Shown: one piece after another, positions 61,980-64,000 of the stretch
Layout of the letters: every line of letters starts with the position of its first letter
How positions within the stretch are numbered: position 1 is the stretch's first letter
From: Arctopsyche grandis
Taxonomy: Eukaryota; Arthropoda; Insecta; Trichoptera; Hydropsychidae
Assembly (NCBI RefSeq): GCF_051622035.1
Contig: NC_135357.1
Span: 35,881,691-35,945,690, forward strand
Direction of reading: 5' to 3'
Length of the DNA: 64,000 nt
Notes under the pieces: generated by a model
The model's database searches: none
The model's input: only the letters and a program-made list of their open reading frames with translations
What the model was told of the DNA's origin: nothing
Program-made: the position numbers and the translations under genes

Positions 61980-64000
61980 CTAAGCTACCGAAGTTGACGG
62001 AATTGAAGCTGCTGTTTCTCCTCCATCTTGCTGATCTTCCTTCCTGTCAAGTGGTCCTTGTGGTAGAATCGGCAATGGCGCCACTAGATGACTGGACCGA
62101 CGAAACTCTCCGCTGGCAGTAAAGACGTCGACGACTCGAACTCTGCCATCTGGTCCGGGATACAATTTAGTGACTCGACCCAAGACCCATCGGGTTGGCA
62201 GCATGTGTTCCTCCTTTAACAGGACCATTTGACCCACACTCAGATTGTTGCTCGAGTCCTTCTTCCATTTGTGTCGTAACTGCAAAGAATGTAAATATTC
62301 CGCCGACCAACGTTTCCAAAATGCTGCTGTGGTCAATTGTATCTGAAGCAGATTGGCATGGACATTAGTGTTATATTTAACCTCCATTGGAAGAGCGAGT
62401 AAGGATCTGCCAATTAAGAAATGTCCAGGTGTGAGGGGTAAAAGGTCTAGTGGATCCGATGACAAGGGACTAAGAGGACGGGAATTCATGCAAGCTTCTA
62501 TTTGAGTCAATACCGTACAAAATGATTCGAAATTTAAGGTGGTGGCCTTTAACACCTTGTTTAAATGAATTTTCATGGATTTAACCGCTGCTTCCCACAG
62601 CCCTCCCATGTGAGGCGCCCTTGGCGGGTTAAACTTCCAACGAAACCCTTCGGAGGCTACATACCGTAGTAGCTTCTCCTCATGAGGACGTTCGTAAATT
62701 AATTTTACTAAATTAACGAGTTCACGACTTGCACCGACAAAATTAGTAGCATTGTCGGAATATATCGTATTGGGCCTGCCACGTCTGGCTACGAATCTTC
62801 TTAAACAATTTAAGAAATTTGAACTCGTTAAGTCTCCGACAAGTTCCAAGTGAACTGCCTTACTGGAAAAACACACAAAGACACAAACGTAACCCTTAAT
62901 TATCTTAGAATTCTTATTGCAACCACTCTTCACAGGAAAAGGTCCTGCGAAGTCTATCCCCACATGACTGAAGGGAAAATTAGCAGTGGTACGTTCGAGC
63001 GGGAGTAATCCCATTAATCTATTGTGTGACAGTGGTTTATTTCTGAAACAAATGACACATGAACGCACCACTCCTTTGACAGTATTATGTCCGGCCAATG
63101 GCCAATAGGTCTGCCGCAATAACGACAGTAAGGCTTGAGTACCCAAGTGAATATATTTCAAGTGTGCATCTCGGACAATCATGTGTGTAAGTTTATGCTT
63201 ATTTGACAAGATAATGGGTGACGTTGATAGAGTTGTTCCCAGAGGAAGTCTACTTCCAACACAAATTAAATTCTCATGGAATGGAGGGGACAATTTAGCT
63301 AATTTACTGCTACTGGGAATTGGATGTCCCTTGCTCAGCAAATGATATTCCAATGGAAATGATTCCATTTGCGATAACCTAATCAAATTATTTAAAGCAT
63401 CTTTTAATTCTAAAGCGGACGGTTCGTTATTTTCTTTAACGTTTAATTGTTTATTCCTTAGTGGCCGACGAACATATGATAAAACTCGAAGGAGTCTTGG
63501 AAGATGAGAATATTTATCTATCCAATTATTTTCCCTCACAAGGGTAGCGTTAGTGACTACCCTTCTCTCTGGAAGATCTATTGTGATCTCAGGAGGTCTT
63601 CGAGGCCATCGTGATTCATCTAATTTCAACCAACTAGGGCCGTCCCACCATAACGAATTATGATTTAATTCTGATGGTTGAGTCCCTCGAGAAATTAAAT
63701 CTGCTGGATTGTCTGTAGAGGAGACATGGTACCACTCAATGGGTTGAGATATTGATTGGATTTCGGCCACTCGATTGGCAACGAAGGTAGTCCATTTACA
63801 TGACTCTCCCCTAATCCAATGCAATGCGACGGTTGAATCCGTCCAATAATATTTTTCATTAATATGAATTGTTAATTGGTCTATTGTTGACTTCATTAAC
63901 TTTGATAATAACATAGCGGAGCACAGCTCTAAACGCGGAATAGTTACAAAACTGAGCGGAGCGACTCTCGAACGAGAACACACAAGATGACATTTGGAAT
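61980..64000 (-). CDS. pol: BEL/Pao LTR retrotransposon pol, C-terminal part (cut by window edge)
   Basis: An open frame of at least 670 codons entering from the right edge. It contains an RNase H region (VTIPRLELCSAMLLSKLM, then YYWTDSTVALHWI), an integrase zinc-binding and core region (GIDFAGPFPVKSG, then YSDNATNFVGASREL and PHMGGLWEAAVK), and the BEL-specific C-terminal domain (HMLPTRWVLGRVTKLYPGPD). This order and the last domain define BEL/Pao. The part visible looks whole; gag, protease and reverse transcriptase lie beyond the window. Confidence 0.92.
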   Translation of the reverse strand, partial: SKCHLVCSRSRVAPLSFVTIPRLELCSAMLLSKLMKSTIDQLTIHINEKYYWTDSTVALHWIRGESCKWTTFVANRVAEIQSISQPIEWYHVSSTDNPADLISRGTQPSELNHNSLWWDGPSWLKLDESRWPRRPPEITIDLPERRVVTNATLVRENNWIDKYSHLPRLLRVLSYVRRPLRNKQLNVKENNEPSALELKDALNNLIRLSQMESFPLEYHLLSKGHPIPSSSKLAKLSPPFHENLICVGSRLPLGTTLSTSPIILSNKHKLTHMIVRDAHLKYIHLGTQALLSLLRQTYWPLAGHNTVKGVVRSCVICFRNKPLSHNRLMGLLPLERTTANFPFSHVGIDFAGPFPVKSGCNKNSKIIKGYVCVFVCFSSKAVHLELVGDLTSSNFLNCLRRFVARRGRPNTIYSDNATNFVGASRELVNLVKLIYERPHEEKLLRYVASEGFRWKFNPPRAPHMGGLWEAAVKSMKIHLNKVLKATTLNFESFCTVLTQIEACMNSRPLSPLSSDPLDLLPLTPGHFLIGRSLLALPMEVKYNTNVHANLLQIQLTTAAFWKRWSAEYLHSLQLRHKWKKDSSNNLSVGQMVLLKEEHMLPTRWVLGRVTKLYPGPDGRVRVVDVFTASGEFRRSSHLVAPLPILPQGPLDRKEDQQDGGETAASIPSTSVA

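Overview
The window is arthropod DNA, most likely from an insect. It carries an intronless, replication-dependent histone gene cluster with arthropod-type core promoters (TATA box plus a TCATTC-like initiator) and the metazoan histone 3' stem-loop. It also holds a mixture of LINEs (Jockey-like, RTE-like), gypsy and BEL/Pao LTR elements, hAT, piggyBac-like and PIF/Harbinger transposons typical of insects. The order and species cannot be fixed from the sequence.

Region 1 (1-25.4 kb) is one and a bit units of a histone quintet array: H2A(+) 1406, H3(-) 3455, H4(+) 8839, H1(+) 22294, H2B(-) 24547, H2A(+) 24815. H3/H4 and H2B/H2A are divergent pairs, as in other arthropods. All six genes look intact and five end in the same stem-loop GGCCCTTTTCAGGGCC; H1 has a compensated variant. 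The H2A-to-H2A period is 23.4 kb, but roughly 15-16 kb of that is inserted mobile DNA: a piggyBac-like MITE, a TTA-flanked long-inverted-repeat MITE, a full-length hAT transposon sitting in the H4 start site, a second piggyBac-like MITE hit by a whole gypsy element, and a SINE hit by a second whole gypsy element. The left H2A has a LINE fragment where H2B should be.

Region 2 (25.4-34 kb) is a transposon graveyard at the edge of the array: MITEs, LINE pieces, piggyBac transposase ends, a tandemly duplicated inverted-repeat region and a short PIF/Harbinger copy with its target-site duplication. No H3/H4 follows the second H2A, so the array appears to end or be interrupted here.

Region 3 (34-49 kb) contains a nearly whole RTE-like LINE (two in-frame stops), a solo gypsy LTR split by a full-length Jockey-like LINE, a 2.8 kb AT-rich stretch with no gene, and two copies of an unknown segment in inverted orientation, one with a hAT MITE and one showing the empty site.

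Region 4 (47.5-64 kb) has two 0.8 kb inverted arms around a decayed Harbinger-like locus (transposase and MADF/BESS pieces) that received a third gypsy insertion, almost identical to the second. It continues with an old LTR, a tandem pair of CAGTGGCG-type hAT relatives containing a SINE, and the 3' part of a BEL/Pao element running off the right edge.

The only convincing host genes are the histones. I found no new multi-gene system. The most informative biology is how mobile elements have stretched, and perhaps disabled, a histone array.
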